A stretch of DNA of 64,000 nt, from contig JAEUPC010000078.1 of assembly GCA_016789865.1 (NCBI GenBank), forward strand, positions 1 to 64,000. The letters are read 5' to 3'. This document shows, in pieces, positions 17,286 through 26,468 of the stretch. The stretch comes from Rubrivivax sp. GTDB taxonomy: Bacteria > Pseudomonadota > Gammaproteobacteria > Burkholderiales > Burkholderiaceae_C. Below the pieces are notes generated by a model, which saw only the letters and a list, made by a program, of their open reading frames with translations, searched no databases and was not told the origin of the DNA. The stretch's first letter is position 1. The number at the start of each line of letters is the position of its first letter. Both the position numbers and the translations under genes were made by a program.

Positions 17286-18206
17286 TCACCGCGCCAGCGC
17301 CTGCACGCCCGCTTCGGGCCCGTGCCGCCCGATGGCGGCCACGGTGGCGGCGATCGCCGCGTCGAGCAGCGGTGCGCTCACCTGCAGCGCCGCGGCCTCT
17401 TCGCGCGCCAGCCGCAGGTCCTTCAGCAGCAAGGCGAGCGTGAAGGTCACCGGCCCATCGCCGCCCAGCATGCGCGGCAGGTAGCTGTCCAGCAGCAAGC
17501 TGCGGGCGGTGCCGTCGGCCAGCGCCGGCAGCAGCGCTTCGGCCGACACGCCCGCGGCACGCGCCAGCCGCGCACCATCGGCCAGGCCGAGCAGGATGCC
17601 GGCCACCAGCGTCTGGTTGACGAGCTTGACGCGATAGCCGCTGCCGGCCGGCCCGCAGGGCACGAGCTTGTTCGCGAAGGCCTGGAGCAGCGGCTGCGCG
17701 CGCTGCAGTGCCGCCGGGTGGCCGCCGACGAAGCCGGTGAGCGAGCCGCGCATCGCCCCGGCCACACCGCCCGTCACCGGCACTTCGAGGACCTGGTGGC
17801 CATGGTCGGCGGCCAGCCGCTGCGCGGCAGTGGCCACGCGCGGCGCTGCGGTGGTGAGGTCGATGAACAGCGTGCCCGGCCGCGCGCGCGGCATCATGGC
17901 CTCGTGCAGGGCGCACACGTCGTCGCTGCCGGTGACGATGGTGCAGACGATGTCTGCCCGCTCGGCCAGCGCCTGTGCGCTGTCGGCCCATTCGACCGGG
18001 CTGACCGGGCTGACCGAGCCGACCGCGCCGACCGGGCTGCCCAGGCCTTCGCCATCCGCCCATGCCGCCCCGGCCACCGCGCCGCGCCGCCGCGCCCACA
18101 ACACCAGTGGCCAGCCGGCGGCGTGCACCCGTTCGGCCATCGGTGCGCCGATGCGGCCGAGGCCGATCCAGCCGATGCGCTCGCGCCGTGCGTCGCCCCC
18201 GCTCAT
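17286..18206 (-). CDS. NAD(P)-dependent beta-hydroxyacid dehydrogenase (3-hydroxyisobutyrate dehydrogenase family)
   Basis: 306 residues, the family's usual size. N-terminal Rossmann motif IGLGRIGAPMAE (GxGxxG at 15-20), substrate-binding VTGGVAG segment, and the catalytic lysine in the helix GYRVKLVNQ. The enzyme oxidises a small beta-hydroxyacid such as 3-hydroxyisobutyrate or tartronate semialdehyde. A 9-bp DNA repeat inserts a Val/Ser/Pro-rich stretch (SPVGAVGSVSPVSPVEW) near residues 57-73, longer than normal in that loop. It precedes the flavin monooxygenase by 20 bp and follows the Bug receptor, suggesting one catabolic transcript. Confidence 0.82.
   Translation of the reverse strand: MSGGDARRERIGWIGLGRIGAPMAERVHAAGWPLVLWARRRGAVAGAAWADGEGLGSPVGAVGSVSPVSPVEWADSAQALAERADIVCTIVTGSDDVCALHEAMMPRARPGTLFIDLTTAAPRVATAAQRLAADHGHQVLEVPVTGGVAGAMRGSLTGFVGGHPAALQRAQPLLQAFANKLVPCGPAGSGYRVKLVNQTLVAGILLGLADGARLARAAGVSAEALLPALADGTARSLLLDSYLPRMLGGDGPVTFTLALLLKDLRLAREEAAALQVSAPLLDAAIAATVAAIGRHGPEAGVQALAR
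17994..18038. repeat. 9-bp tandem repeat, 5 units, in the hydroxyacid dehydrogenase gene
   Basis: Units GACCGGGCT, GACCGGGCT, GACCGAGCC, GACCGCGCC, GACCGGGCT in direct succession. In frame with the dehydrogenase; they enlarge a surface loop. Confidence 0.85.
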
Positions 18207-18281
18207 CGCATGGCCCGCATCGAAGCTGCTCGCCGCCGTTCGCCGCCATTCACCGCCGGTGGGGCGCCTGGGCCGGCGTGT

Positions 18282-19319
18282 TCACTGCACCTGGATCTTC
18301 GCTTCGCGCACCACGCGGCCCCACTTGTCGATCTCGGCGGCGAGGTGATCGGCCAGCTGTCTCGCCGTGCCGCCCAGCGGCGTGGCGCCGATGTCGGTGA
18401 GGCGCTTTCTCACCGCCGCGTCGGCGAGCGCCTCGTTGGCCGCCGCGTTCATGCGCTCCAGCGCCACCGCCGGCGTGCCCTTGGGCGCCAGCAGCGCGAA
18501 CCAGGTCGAGCTCATCAGCCTGGGCGCGCCCAGCTCCACCATCGTCGGCACGTCGGGCAACGCGGGCGAGCGCTTGTCGGCCATCACGCCGACAGCGCGC
18601 ACGCGGCCGGCCTTCACCTGGCCAGCCACGCCGGGGATGAGCTGGAACATCAGCTGGATCTCGCCGGAGATCAGGTTGGTGACCGCGTTGCCGGGGTTGG
18701 AGAACGGCACGTGCACCATCTGCGCACCGGTCTCGCGGCTGTACAGCTCGCCGGCCAGGTGCATGCTGCTGCCGATGCCGGTGCTGCCGTAGCTGAGCTT
18801 GCCGGGGTGGGCCTTGACGTGTTTGGTGAAGTCTTCCAGCGTCTTCACCGGCAGCTCGTTGTTGACGACCAGGATGTTGGGCACGTCGGCCACCAGCACG
18901 ATGGGCACGAAGTCGCGTTGCGAGTCGTAGCCCATCTGCTTGTACATGGCCTGGTTCACCGCCAGCGTGCCGGCCCAGGAGAACAGGAAGTTGTAGCCGT
19001 CGCCCGGCGCCTGCGCCGCCGCGGTGGCACCGATGTTGCCGTTGGCACCGGGCTTGTTGTCGACCACGAAGTTGGCCGGCAGCCGCTTGCCGATCTCCTC
19101 GGCCATGATGCGCGCGATGGTGTCGCCGGTGCCGCTGCCGCCGGGCGAGGGCACGATGAGGCGGATGTTCTTGCCGGCCGCCGGCCAGTCGGTGGCGGTT
19201 TGCCCCAGCACCGAGGCAGGAATGGTGCCCGCCACCAGGGCCAGCGCGGGCAAGGCCGCGGCAGCGGCAAGGCGCTGAAGCACCACGCGGCGCGCGGCGG
19301 CGATCGGCAGGGAACGCAT
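18282..19319 (-). CDS. Bug-family tripartite tricarboxylate transporter substrate-binding protein
   Basis: 345 residues from the ATG at 19319, preceded by GAGGAGAC. A signal peptide (AARRVVLQRLAAAAALPALALVAGTIPASVLGQ region) is followed by the typical Bug pattern: IRLIVPSPGGSGTGDTIAR, VDNKPGANGNIG, YGSTGIGSSMHLAGELY, VHVPFSNPGNAVTNLISGE, and VGVMADKRSPALPDVPTMVE. Bug proteins are periplasmic receptors for carboxylates and are extremely expanded in Burkholderiales. No TctA/TctB membrane genes are nearby, which is usual for orphan Bug receptors. The ligand cannot be read; the downstream dehydrogenase and monooxygenase suggest an organic acid. Confidence 0.9.
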   Translation of the reverse strand: MRSLPIAAARRVVLQRLAAAAALPALALVAGTIPASVLGQTATDWPAAGKNIRLIVPSPGGSGTGDTIARIMAEEIGKRLPANFVVDNKPGANGNIGATAAAQAPGDGYNFLFSWAGTLAVNQAMYKQMGYDSQRDFVPIVLVADVPNILVVNNELPVKTLEDFTKHVKAHPGKLSYGSTGIGSSMHLAGELYSRETGAQMVHVPFSNPGNAVTNLISGEIQLMFQLIPGVAGQVKAGRVRAVGVMADKRSPALPDVPTMVELGAPRLMSSTWFALLAPKGTPAVALERMNAAANEALADAAVRKRLTDIGATPLGGTARQLADHLAAEIDKWGRVVREAKIQVQ

Positions 19320-19409
19320 CGGTCGTCTCCTCGTGTTGTCTGGGGTCGCGGCCGCGATCTTGTCACGGCCGCCCGACCCCGGCCGGGCGCGGGCCATCGC
19401 CGGCCGCCG

Positions 19410-19446
19410 CCATCCGCCGCGCCATCCGCCGCGCCACCCCGCCGCG
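19410..19446. repeat. short 12-bp repeat between Bug receptor and hypothetical gene
   Basis: Two exact units of CCATCCGCCGCG and a third diverged one. Non-coding; same unit length as the repeats at 2714, 26355 and 34765. Confidence 0.6.
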
Positions 19447-19460
19447 CTGTTCGCCTCGGC

Positions 19461-20147
19461 TCAGCCGGGCTTTGCGTCTGCTGCGTCGTCGCCCGGCGGC
19501 AGCACCAGCTCGAACTTCTCCAGCTCCGCGGGGCCCAGTTCGGTGACCTCGAGCTTGTGGTCAACGAAGAACGACGAGATGACCGCCGTGCCGGGCTGCG
19601 TGGGCTCGGCGGCGGTCTTGTGCTCGATGGCATCGAGCAGCTCGGCCAGCAGCCGCGACACCCCCGGCGAGGCCGGCGGCGCAACCAGCCCGTTGACCTG
19701 GCGCAGCATGATCTGCAGGCTGGCCACCGACAGGTCGAGCAGGAACGCGGGCTCGTCGTGCGCCAGGAGTTGCTGCTCCAGCGCGACCAGGTGCGTGAGC
19801 ACCCGGCGGCTCTCGGCGCGGTTGCCCAGCAGTTCACCGAGCGCGCGGCCCATCTGCCGCGTGGGCAGCTCGGGGGCGGTACCGCGGGCCGCTGGCGCGC
19901 CGGGCAAGCCCGCGCGGGCCCCGGGCATGGCGCCGCCGGCCGGTGCTGCGGCCGTTTCGGCGCGCGCCAGCTCGACCGTGATCTTCCCCCCTTGCCGGCG
20001 CAGGCGCAGCTGGTCGACGAACACGGCGCGCCACAGCCGCGCGGGCGACAACGCCCGCAGCGCGCGGGCGGCGCGGTCGCTGGCCAGGCTCTCGTCGCGG
20101 CGCGGGGCCGCGGGCGGGGTCGGTGGTTTGGGCGTGGGCCGGGCCAT
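19461..20147 (-). CDS. hypothetical cytoplasmic protein
   Basis: 228 residues with no signal peptide or membrane segment. The N-terminus is Pro/Lys-rich (MARPTPKPPTPPAAPRR), then a basic helix (RALRALSPARLWRAVFVDQLRLRRQGG), an Ala/Gly linker, a long helical stretch about 95-180 (LGNRAESRRVLTHLVALEQQ, LLDAIEHK) and an acidic C-terminus (LGPAELEKFELVLPPGDDAAD). I do not recognise a family. It is divergent from the RCC1-repeat gene (112 bp apart) and upstream of the Bug receptor on the same strand. Codon use and GC match the neighbours, so it is likely a real gene. Confidence 0.55.
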   Translation of the reverse strand: MARPTPKPPTPPAAPRRDESLASDRAARALRALSPARLWRAVFVDQLRLRRQGGKITVELARAETAAAPAGGAMPGARAGLPGAPAARGTAPELPTRQMGRALGELLGNRAESRRVLTHLVALEQQLLAHDEPAFLLDLSVASLQIMLRQVNGLVAPPASPGVSRLLAELLDAIEHKTAAEPTQPGTAVISSFFVDHKLEVTELGPAELEKFELVLPPGDDAADAKPG

Positions 20148-20258
20148 CCCGTCACCATCGGCACGGCCTGCCTAAACTGGAGCCTCTCGGTCGTGGGCCT
20201 GCACCGCCGTGGCGGTCGTTGTGCGCGCGCCGAGCAACCACCCCTCCATGGGCCTCGC

Positions 20259-21233
20259 ATGCTCCGATCAGACCCCCCGAGCCGAACCCGGCCGTGGCCG
20301 CTGCGCCGCGATGTCTTGCGCCAGCTGGCTGCCGCGGGTCTCGCGATGACCGGGTTCCATCAGGCCGGCGCCGACGCCTCCGGCCGCGCACTGGGCTCGT
20401 ACTACGCCCGGCACATCGCCCTGGCCAGCGGCCGGGCCTTCGTATGGGACGGGTCCGAGGCGCCGCGCCCGGCCTGGAGCGCGCTGGGTGATGTCGTACA
20501 GGCGGCGGCCAGCCAGCACGCCTGGTACCTGCTGCGTGTGCAGGGTGACCTGCTGCGTTCGGCGGATGCGGGCGAGGCGGCACCGCGCCTGCGGATGCGC
20601 GGCGTGGCCAGTTTCGCCGCCGGCCAGTCGGGCTGGTTCGCGATCGATGCCGCCGCCGCCCTGTGGTACGCCGCCACCGCCGGCGTCACCGCCGATGCTG
20701 CGCCGGTGCGCGTGGCCAGCGACGTGTCCGCGGCCTGCATCGGCGACAGTGCCGACTACTACATCAATCGCGCCGGCGAGCTGTTCGTCAAGGGCTTGGC
20801 GCACCGCGGCCAGTACGGCGACGGCAAGCTCACCGCCACGCCGCACTTCGTGGCCACCGCCGGCAACGCGGTGGCCGTGCGCGCCCACACCGGCCACGCC
20901 CTGCACCTGAAGCGCGACGGCAGCGTGCACGGCACCGGCGGCAACCGCTACGGGCCGCTGTCTTCGCACGGCCTGGGCGACAAGGCCGACCGCTGGGGGA
21001 CCCTGTTCGAAGGCGCGGTGGCGATCGCCACCGGCTCACGGCACTCGCTGGCCGTGCGTGCCGACGGCAGCCTGTGGGCCTGGGGCGAAGGCTTCGAGAT
21101 CGCGCCGAAGAAGATCTTCGACGGCGTGGCCGAGGTCGCCGCGGGCGACACGGCGACGCTGGCGCTCACGCGCGACGGCCAGCTGTGGCAGTGGGAGCGT
21201 GGCGGCCTGCCACGGCGCCTTCGCCTCGCGTGA
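20259..21233 (+). CDS. RCC1-repeat protein with possible Tat-type export signal
   Basis: 324 residues from the ATG at 20259. The N-terminus PLRRDVLRQLAAAGLAMTG has twin arginines followed by a moderately hydrophobic stretch, compatible with a Tat signal or membrane anchor. The rest shows repeated RCC1-type blades: VAVRAHTGHALHLKRDGSVHGTG, VAIATGSRHSLAVRADGSLWAWG and VAEVAAGDTATLALTRDGQLWQW (each with the H/A-LAL-x-x-DG-x-L/V-W-x-W/G pattern). RCC1 blades build a beta-propeller for protein or ligand binding. It is the only rightward gene between 14.6 and 47.8 kb and seems monocistronic. The role is unknown. Confidence 0.75.
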   Translation: MLRSDPPSRTRPWPLRRDVLRQLAAAGLAMTGFHQAGADASGRALGSYYARHIALASGRAFVWDGSEAPRPAWSALGDVVQAAASQHAWYLLRVQGDLLRSADAGEAAPRLRMRGVASFAAGQSGWFAIDAAAALWYAATAGVTADAAPVRVASDVSAACIGDSADYYINRAGELFVKGLAHRGQYGDGKLTATPHFVATAGNAVAVRAHTGHALHLKRDGSVHGTGGNRYGPLSSHGLGDKADRWGTLFEGAVAIATGSRHSLAVRADGSLWAWGEGFEIAPKKIFDGVAEVAAGDTATLALTRDGQLWQWERGGLPRRLRLA

Positions 21234-21288
21234 AGTGGCGGCGCGGCCCGCCCGCCCCCCGTGACGGGTGCGGCCGGCCGCACCGCGC

Positions 21289-22551
21289 TCAGCGCACCAG
21301 GGCCATCGAGATCCACGGCTGCCAGGCCACCAGCGCCAGACAGCCCAGCAGCATCAGGATGAACGGCACCGCGGCCCGCACCAGCAGGCCGAACTTCTGC
21401 TTGAAGGCGCCCATCGCCACCAGCAGGTTCAGCCCCACCGGCGGGGTGAGGAAGCCGACCTCGAGGTTGACGATCATGATGATGCCGAACAGCACCTTGT
21501 CATAGCCGTACGCCGCGGCCAGCGGCGCCAGGATGGGGCCGAGGATGAGGATGGCTTCGCCGCTGGTCATCAGGCAGCCCACGACAAGCAGCAGCGCGTT
21601 GACCAGCAGCATGAACACGAGCGGGCTGTCGATGTACCCCTTCATCACTTCCACCAGCGCCAGCGGCACGCGGTGCTCGGTGAGCACGAGGTTCAGGCTC
21701 AGCGCCACGGCCAGCAGCGGGAACAGCGTGCCGCCGAGCTTGCTGGCTTCCAGCACCACTTCGTAGAACTGGCCGAGCTTCATCTCCTTGTGCACGAAGG
21801 TCTCGATGACCAGCGCGTAGACCAGCGCCACCGCCGCGGCCTCCAGCGCCGAGAAGTAGCCGCTGTAGATGCCGCCCAGCAGGATCACCGGCATCAACAG
21901 AGCCCACACGCCCTCGCGCAGCGAGCGCAGCAGCAGCGCCAGGTCGAACGGCTGCGTGGGCACCTTGCGGTTGACCACCATGGCATGGGTGGCGAACACG
22001 GCGAGGATCAACAGGCCCGGGCCGACGCCGGCGATGAACAGGTCGACGATCGAGGTCTCGGTCACCAGGCCGTAGAGGATGAGCGGGATCGACGGCGGGA
22101 TGATGATGCCCAGCGTGCCGCCGGCCATCACCACGCCCAGCGCATAACGGTTGTCGTAGCCGGCCGAGCGCATCGCCGGGTACATCACGGTGCCGATGGC
22201 CAGCATGGTGACGATGGACGAGCCCGAGATCGCCGCGAAGCTGCCGCAGCTGAGCACGCAGGCCACCGCCAGGCCGCCGGGCAGCGGCCGCGTGAGGGCC
22301 TGCGCCACTTCGATGAGCCGGCGCGCGGTGCTGCCCTTGGTCATCACGCCGCCGCACAGCAGAAACATCGGAATCGACAGGATCAGCTCCTTGTCCAGCG
22401 AGACCCACATGTCCTCGAGGATGTAGTCCAGCTGCCCCTTGCCCCACACCAGGTGCACCACCGCCGCCACCGCCAGCAGGATGACCAGCAGCGGCTGGCG
22501 CAGCCACAGCAGCGCCAGCAGCAGGCCGGCGATGAGCAGGGCGCCGGTCAT
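21289..22551 (-). CDS. TRAP transporter large permease (DctM family)
   Basis: 420 residues, almost entirely hydrophobic (about 11-12 segments). Diagnostic motifs include the GGIYSGYFSALEAAAVALVYAL region, IIPPSIPLILYG, and SGSSIVTMLAIG. DctM is the sodium-driven translocation subunit of TRAP carriers for carboxylates or sulfonates. It follows the small permease gene by 37 bp and the receptor gene before that, giving the standard P-Q-M order. Confidence 0.92.
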   Translation of the reverse strand: MTGALLIAGLLLALLWLRQPLLVILLAVAAVVHLVWGKGQLDYILEDMWVSLDKELILSIPMFLLCGGVMTKGSTARRLIEVAQALTRPLPGGLAVACVLSCGSFAAISGSSIVTMLAIGTVMYPAMRSAGYDNRYALGVVMAGGTLGIIIPPSIPLILYGLVTETSIVDLFIAGVGPGLLILAVFATHAMVVNRKVPTQPFDLALLLRSLREGVWALLMPVILLGGIYSGYFSALEAAAVALVYALVIETFVHKEMKLGQFYEVVLEASKLGGTLFPLLAVALSLNLVLTEHRVPLALVEVMKGYIDSPLVFMLLVNALLLVVGCLMTSGEAILILGPILAPLAAAYGYDKVLFGIIMIVNLEVGFLTPPVGLNLLVAMGAFKQKFGLLVRAAVPFILMLLGCLALVAWQPWISMALVR

Positions 22552-22588
22552 GCCGATGCTCCGACGACGATGGCCCGCCGCGCCGTGC

Positions 22589-23185
22589 TCATTCCTGGAA
22601 CTCCGGCGGCGCCGGCCGCGTGGCCGGCCACGCCGCGAAGATGAAGTAGCGCAACGCCGCCGACGCGAAGCCCAGCGGGATGAACGCCTGCACCGGCCAC
22701 GGCGAGACGTTGATCACCGCGGCCAGCACGCCCGACTGCCGGGTGGCCAGCACGAACACCACGCCGTACCAGGCCACGCCGAGCAGGAAGACGCCGGTCA
22801 CCACGTCGGCGATGCGGTTCATCGCCGGGCCCAGGCGCCTGGGCACCCAGCCGAAGCACACCCGCGGCACCAGATGCACGCCGGTGGCGGTGGCCACGCC
22901 GATGCCGGCGAACGAGCCGATCACCAGCGCGAAGATGGCCAGCTTCTGCGAGCCGAACAGGCCCGTCGCACCGACCTTCACGCCCAGCGCGTTCATCACC
23001 GGGCCGTAGAACTCGCGGCCGATGACGTCGATCACCAGCACCGCGGCGATGAAGACGAAGCAGGCCACCGCCAGCCAGCACTCGGCCTGGTGCCAGCGGC
23101 GCAGCAGCGTGACGACGGCCTGCGGCGCCGCGCCGGGCGCCAAGGCATGTTCGGGGCCGGCCGGGCCGGGCGCCGCGCCGGTCAT
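22589..23185 (-). CDS. TRAP transporter small permease (DctQ family)
   Basis: 198 residues with four hydrophobic segments (CFVFIAAVLVIDVIGREFYGPV, LAIFALVIGSFAGIG, GVFLLGVAWYGVVFVLA and VQAFIPLGFASAALRYF regions). DctQ partners with DctM in the inner membrane. It lies 43 bp after the receptor gene and 37 bp before the large permease. Confidence 0.88.
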   Translation of the reverse strand: MTGAAPGPAGPEHALAPGAAPQAVVTLLRRWHQAECWLAVACFVFIAAVLVIDVIGREFYGPVMNALGVKVGATGLFGSQKLAIFALVIGSFAGIGVATATGVHLVPRVCFGWVPRRLGPAMNRIADVVTGVFLLGVAWYGVVFVLATRQSGVLAAVINVSPWPVQAFIPLGFASAALRYFIFAAWPATRPAPPEFQE

Positions 23186-23228
23186 CGTGACAACCGCAGT
23201 GACCCCACGGCGGCCTGCCGCACGAGGC

Positions 23229-24278
23229 CTACTTCGCCCCTTCGCAGGCCTTCTTGCCGGCCTCCATCAGCGCGTAGAACTTCTCGCCGTCGGCGCCCAG
23301 ATCCTTGGCCATCGCGCCCCAGAAGCCGCCCAGCGCATTGCGCCACTCGGCGCGCTGCTCGGGCGTGGCCTCCACCACCGTGCCGCCGGCCTGCTTGTGC
23401 GCACCGGTGAGCGCGGTGTCCACCGCGCGGATCTCGCCGCGCAGCAGCGCCGAGGGGTGCTTCACGCGGTCGCGCTCGATGGCGGCCCGCGATTCGGGCG
23501 GCAGCTTGTCCCACACGCCCTTGTTCATCACGGTAATGCCGGCGGCGTCCCACAGCGGCAGCTTCACCATGAACGGCGCGATCTTGTTCAACCCCGAGGG
23601 CAGGTAGAACGCGTAGGGCGTGGGATAGGTGTCGATGAGGCCGGTCTGCATCGACGAGCCGACCTCGGCCACCGCGGTGGGCACGGGGTTGGCGCCCATC
23701 GCCTTCCAGAACTCGTTGTTCTGCTTGTTGGTGACCACGCCCACCTTGATGCCGCGCACGTCGGCCGGTGTGACATAGGCCTTCTTGCCGGGCAGGTGCA
23801 CCGGGCCCACCTCGCCCCAGCCGATGAACTTCAGGTTCTTCCGCTCCAGCGCGTCGTGGGTGTACTTCGCCACGTGGTTGTCGAGCACGCAGTCGCGCTG
23901 CGCGGTGCTGGTGAAGTACAGCGGCAGCTGCAGCAGCGCAACTTCGGGCACCTGCAGCGCGATCGCGCTCAGCGTGAACGAGCCCATCTCGATGCGGCCG
24001 CGCGAGATCTGCGCGATGGCGTCGTTCTCGCTGCCCAGCTGCGAGTTGTAGAAGGGCGTGATCTTCAGCGCCCCCTTCGATTCCTCCAGCACGCCGGCGG
24101 CGGTGCGGTCGATCTGCCTGGCCCACGGCGACGTGGGCGGCGCGGACGAGGCGAACTTCACCTCCACCGGCTGGGCCACCGCCAGCGTCGCGGCGGCGGC
24201 CAGCGGCAGCAGGGCCAGCCGCGTTGCCGGGCCACAGGAAAAGCGGGCGCGGCGGCCGGCGCGGTTCAGCTTGTGCAT
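23229..24278 (-). CDS. TRAP transporter substrate-binding protein (DctP family)
   Basis: 349 residues from the ATG at 24278. A second ATG two codons upstream (24284) sits only two bases from the AAGGAG ribosome site, whereas 24278 has ideal 8-base spacing. An N-terminal signal peptide (LALLPLAAAATLAVAQP) is followed by the DctP fold: VKFASSAPPTSPWARQ, NSQLGSENDAIAQISRGRIEMG, VRGIKVGVVTNKQNNEFWKAMGANP and MQTGLIDTYPTP. Periplasmic receptors of this family bind carboxylates through a conserved arginine. The adjacent alkylsulfatase hints at a fatty or sulfated acid ligand (inference only). Confidence 0.9.
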   Translation of the reverse strand: MHKLNRAGRRARFSCGPATRLALLPLAAAATLAVAQPVEVKFASSAPPTSPWARQIDRTAAGVLEESKGALKITPFYNSQLGSENDAIAQISRGRIEMGSFTLSAIALQVPEVALLQLPLYFTSTAQRDCVLDNHVAKYTHDALERKNLKFIGWGEVGPVHLPGKKAYVTPADVRGIKVGVVTNKQNNEFWKAMGANPVPTAVAEVGSSMQTGLIDTYPTPYAFYLPSGLNKIAPFMVKLPLWDAAGITVMNKGVWDKLPPESRAAIERDRVKHPSALLRGEIRAVDTALTGAHKQAGGTVVEATPEQRAEWRNALGGFWGAMAKDLGADGEKFYALMEAGKKACEGAK

Positions 24279-24373
24279 GGGCATGTCTCCTTGAATGTCG
24301 AATTGCCGGGCGCCGGGTCTGCGGTCTCGGCCCGGTGCGGCGTGTGGGCCCAGTGTTGCAGCAGCGGCGCCTT

Positions 24374-26311
24374 TCAGGCATCGGGGTAAGGCCGGGGCCC
24401 GACCACGGCGAAGTTGCGGTCGAAGCGCTCGACCAGCGCGAACAGCTCCAGCAGCGCGGCCAGGCGCCCCTGGACCTGCAGCCGACCGGCCTGGAAGGCC
24501 TCGGGGAAGGTGGTGCGCTGCATCGAGACCTCGTCCAGCAGCGAGCGCGCCAGCGTGATCGAGACATCGGCCCCGGGGTCGGCCACGCCCAGGCGGTGCG
24601 TCAGGGCGCCGTTGTCCAGGTTCAGCAGCACCTGCTCGCCGGTGTCGCTGAAGTGCCAGTGGATGCGCAGGCGCTTGCCGGCGGCCCGGGTCCCGTCGAT
24701 GCGGATGGCGAGGAAGTCGAACCACAGGTCCAGCGGCAGCGCCTTCACCATGTCGGCGCTGGCCGTGCCGGTGCTCGGCAGCCTGGGCGCGCCGTGGCGC
24801 AGCTCCAGCGCGCCTTGCAGGTAGGCGTTGCGCCAGGTGGCCGACTCGGCCTGGTAGCCCAGTTGCTCCAGCGCATCGGCGCACAGCGCGGCGGCCTCGG
24901 CGGCCGGGGCCGCGCCGGCGTGCACGAGCAGCGCGCCCACCTCGGCCACCCAGCGGTACTCGCCGCGCTCGAAGTCGGCCCGCGCGCGTTCGAGCACCGC
25001 GTCGGCGCCGCCCATGTACTCGACCATCTTGCGCGCCCGCGCCGCCGGCGGCAGCGGGTCGAGGCGCGCCGGGTGGCCGTCGTAGGCGCCCAGGTAGCGC
25101 TGCACCACCGCGCGCACGTTGTGCTTCACGGTGCCGTAGAAGCCGTGGCAGGCCCAGTCGCGTTGCAGGCTCTCGGGCAGCTGCAGCACCTCGGCGATCT
25201 CGCCGGCCAGCCAGCCGCGGTTCATCAACCTGAGCGTCTGGTCGTGCACGAACTTGTACAGGTCGCGTTGCCGCGCGAGGAAGCCATCGATCGCCTCGCG
25301 CCCCCACACCGGCCAGTGGTGCTGGGCGATCAGCACGTCGCTGGCCGAGCCGTAGCGCTGCAGCGCGCCGTCCAGGTAGTGCGCCCAGGCCCGGGCGTCG
25401 CGCACCTGCGCGCCGCGCAGCGGCAGCAGGTTGTGGAAGTTGTGGCTGGTGATCTCGGTCATGTTCAGCACCCGCAGGCCGGGGTGGTGAACGATCAGCT
25501 CCGAGGGCGCCTCGGCCCCGGGCGTGAGCTCGAACACGCATTCGATGCCGTCGATGACGTGGCGCTCCACCGCCTGCTCGATGGTCAGCGTGGGCGGGAT
25601 CAGCGTCACCGTGCCGGTGGAGACGTTCTTGCCCAGCCCCGCGTCCACCTGCCCGAGCGGGCCGCGCGGCAGCAGCGCGCCGAACTGATACAGCGCTCGG
25701 CGCAGCATCGCGTTGCCGGCCAGCACGGTTTCGCTCACCGCCTCGGCCATGAAGCCGGCCGGCGCGATGACCTGCACGCGGCCGGCCTGCACATCGGTCT
25801 CGTCGACCACGCCGCGCACGCCACCGAAGTGGTCGACGTGGCTGTGCGAGTAGATGACTGCGCGCACCTCGCGCCGCGGCCGGTGCTGGAAGTACAGCTC
25901 GAGCGCTGCGCGCGCCACCTCGGTGGAGATGAGCGGGTCGATGAGCACGAGGCCGGTGTCGCCCTCGATCACCGTCATGTTCGAGATGTCGTAGCCGCGC
26001 ACCTGGTACATGCGCTCGGTGACCCTGAACAGCCCGGTGATCATGTTGACGCGGGCGTGGCGCCACAGGCCGGGGTGCACGCTGTCGGGCGCCTGCTCGT
26101 CGTCGAGAAAGCCGTAGGCGGCCAGGTTCCACACCGGGGCCCCGCTGGCGCGCTGGATGACGCCGGCCGGGATCGGCGCGATGAAGCCGCGCTGCGCGTC
26201 GGCGAAGGACTGCGTGTCGGTCAGCGGCAGCCAGCGCCGCGCCGCGTGCTGGCATTGGCGCGTGAAGGTGGTGGCGGGCTTGGCGCCCGGTGGGTTGTGG
26301 TTCAGGTCCAT
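24374..26311 (-). CDS. type III alkyl/aryl-sulfatase, metallo-beta-lactamase fold (SdsA-like)
   Basis: 645 residues, matching SdsA1-type alkylsulfatases. The zinc-binding motif is H156-S-H158-V-D160-H161 (YSHSHVDHFGG), with further ligand segments ELTPGAEAPSE and IAQHHWPVWG. An alkylsulfatase dimerisation region and a C-terminal SCP2-like lipid-binding domain (about 530-640) follow. The enzyme hydrolyses primary or secondary alkyl sulfate esters to alcohol and sulfate. No obvious signal peptide begins the protein (MDLNHNPPGAKPATTF), unlike periplasmic SdsA1, so it may act in the cytoplasm. It lies just upstream of the DctPQM genes on the same strand, next to a second, unrelated sulfatase. Confidence 0.88.
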   Translation of the reverse strand: MDLNHNPPGAKPATTFTRQCQHAARRWLPLTDTQSFADAQRGFIAPIPAGVIQRASGAPVWNLAAYGFLDDEQAPDSVHPGLWRHARVNMITGLFRVTERMYQVRGYDISNMTVIEGDTGLVLIDPLISTEVARAALELYFQHRPRREVRAVIYSHSHVDHFGGVRGVVDETDVQAGRVQVIAPAGFMAEAVSETVLAGNAMLRRALYQFGALLPRGPLGQVDAGLGKNVSTGTVTLIPPTLTIEQAVERHVIDGIECVFELTPGAEAPSELIVHHPGLRVLNMTEITSHNFHNLLPLRGAQVRDARAWAHYLDGALQRYGSASDVLIAQHHWPVWGREAIDGFLARQRDLYKFVHDQTLRLMNRGWLAGEIAEVLQLPESLQRDWACHGFYGTVKHNVRAVVQRYLGAYDGHPARLDPLPPAARARKMVEYMGGADAVLERARADFERGEYRWVAEVGALLVHAGAAPAAEAAALCADALEQLGYQAESATWRNAYLQGALELRHGAPRLPSTGTASADMVKALPLDLWFDFLAIRIDGTRAAGKRLRIHWHFSDTGEQVLLNLDNGALTHRLGVADPGADVSITLARSLLDEVSMQRTTFPEAFQAGRLQVQGRLAALLELFALVERFDRNFAVVGPRPYPDA

Positions 26312-26354
26312 GCGGAAGGCTCCGTCGAGCGTGCTGTGTTGTGGGGTGCTGTCC

Positions 26355-26402
26355 CGTGCCTGGTGCCGTGCCTGGTGCCGTGCCTGGTGCCGTAGCGGAT
26401 GC
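26355..26402. repeat. 12-bp tandem repeat upstream of alkylsulfatase
   Basis: Three exact units of CGTGCCTGGTGC and a diverged fourth (CGTAGCGGATGC), about 45 bp upstream of the alkylsulfatase start codon and downstream of the sulfatase gene. Copy number could alter leader length or transcript stability. Confidence 0.85.
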
Positions 26403-26468
26403 CGCGCGTGGCCTCGCGCGGGCCGTGGTGCACCGTCGGCGTGCCCGGCCGCCGCGTGGCAGGCACGC

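Noticed and set aside
17244..20258. Long plus-strand open frame leading into the RCC1 gene
   Set aside because: The part before 20259 is antisense to clear dehydrogenase and Bug genes; only the part from the ATG at 20259 has protein-like sequence.
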